Shown here piece after piece: positions 63,682-64,000 of a DNA stretch of 64,000 nucleotides. Source of the stretch: Zeugodacus cucurbitae. Its lineage: Eukaryota > Arthropoda > Insecta > Diptera > Tephritidae. The translations under genes and the position numbers were made by a program. Every line of letters starts with the position of its first letter. The stretch's first letter is position 1. Where the stretch lies: assembly GCF_028554725.1 (NCBI RefSeq), contig NC_071667.1, positions 28,973,501 through 29,037,500 of the forward strand, in the 5' to 3' direction. Under the pieces are notes generated by a model. The model saw only the letters and a program-made list of their open reading frames with translations. It ran no database searches and was not told the origin of the DNA.

Positions 63682-63809
63682 CTGCATTTTTGGGCGAATG
63701 GGAGAGTTTCATTAAAATCATCGCTGCATGACACTCCTCCATTTCCTCCTTGCCGCCGCACTGTCCGCTGAAGAAGTCGTGTGTGTATGGCTGTGGACGT
63801 TTGCGTGAG
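63682..63809 (-). CDS. Glut4EF: Internal exon of a Glut4EF/ZNF704-like zinc-finger transcription factor (exon A)
   Basis: This is a 128-nt internal exon read on the minus strand. It is preceded by a pyrimidine-rich acceptor (TTCTACTTGCAG) and followed by a donor, GCAG|GTCAGC. It contributes 1 nt, then 42 full codons running from SRKRPQPYTHDFF to LSHSPKNA, then 1 nt, so it enters in phase 2 and leaves in phase 1. The key motif is AAMILMKLSHSP near its end. It resembles the AAMVLTSLSTSP motif I recall for vertebrate ZNF704 and ZNF395 (SLC2A4RG/GLUT4-enhancer-factor family). Those are nuclear DNA-binding proteins with one C2H2 finger and a C-terminal basic region. The acidic EEMEE stretch just before the motif also fits. 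The protein start lies outside the window. What is seen is an open frame between splice sites with matched phase; the family name rests on motif recall, not on a database search. Confidence 0.66.
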
Positions 63810-64000
63810 CTGCAAGTAGAAGAAACAAAAACGACGGCTTAGCAATGATGTCACGAGACGAATATTTTTATATATAAATGAAATAAATTAAATGGAAATA
63901 TATAAAAATAAATGCTCAACTGTTGAAAGTGTGGAATTATAACGGTATATAGCTAATTATGTGTGTCTTAAGCGCGTCTAATTGTAATGTTGCTGCGTTT
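63810..64000 (-). other. Intron upstream of exon A (partial)
   Basis: This is the 3' end of the preceding intron on the minus strand. It ends in a TTTTTGTTTCTTCTACTTGCAG-type acceptor spread over about 22 nt. The rest is AT-rich with no exon visible before the window edge. Confidence 0.6.

Overview
This window reads as dipteran nuclear DNA, most likely from a tephritid fruit fly. It is AT-rich, has many TACA/TATG-type and TA microsatellites and CAA/TTG runs, and carries short DNA transposons plus an interspersed repeat that I recall from tephritid assemblies. Placement at family level is inference; I cannot name a genus.

Almost no protein-coding sequence is present. The only exons I can support are two on the minus strand at the right edge (63809-63682 and 63532-63318), joined by a 149-nt intron with matching reading frame. 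Their product resembles the SLC2A4RG/ZNF395/ZNF704 family (Drosophila Glut4EF): an AAMxLxxLSxSP helix motif, then a Ser/Gly/Trp-rich stretch ending in SPPLS, a DEGI motif and a basic PRKKR end. The C2H2 zinc finger expected next is not seen, so the rest of the window (63317 down to 1) is the inside of one phase-0 intron of at least 63 kb.

The main finding is how this intron may be removed. On the same strand as the gene there are three textbook ratchet points (a polypyrimidine tract and CAG directly abutting GTRAGT) at 44637/44636, 19689/19688 and 2008/2007. They cut the intron into steps of about 18.7, 24.9 and 17.7 kb plus a remainder. Each is followed 48-80 nt later by a second good 5' splice site, the layout described for Drosophila recursive splicing through short cryptic exons. 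Two of these cryptic exons begin with an in-frame stop within three codons. The third (2007-1954) is open for 18 codons in the gene's frame and could be a real micro-exon.

The intron also holds mobile-element debris: an inverted-repeat MITE (2528-2928), degraded pogo-like MITEs (about 18.0-18.27 kb and 54456-54710), a TTAA-flanked MITE (30912-31496), a Tc1-like deletion derivative with transposase remnants (39711-40308), a copied unknown repeat (28463-28572 and 44998-45095) and an interspersed repeat (60431-61230) that carries a 42-bp segment also present 1.1 kb away. Several tandem repeats are present, including an exact 88-bp duplication, an 11-bp minisatellite and three AT-rich degenerate arrays. 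The remainder is unannotatable intronic DNA in which the open frames look like chance.
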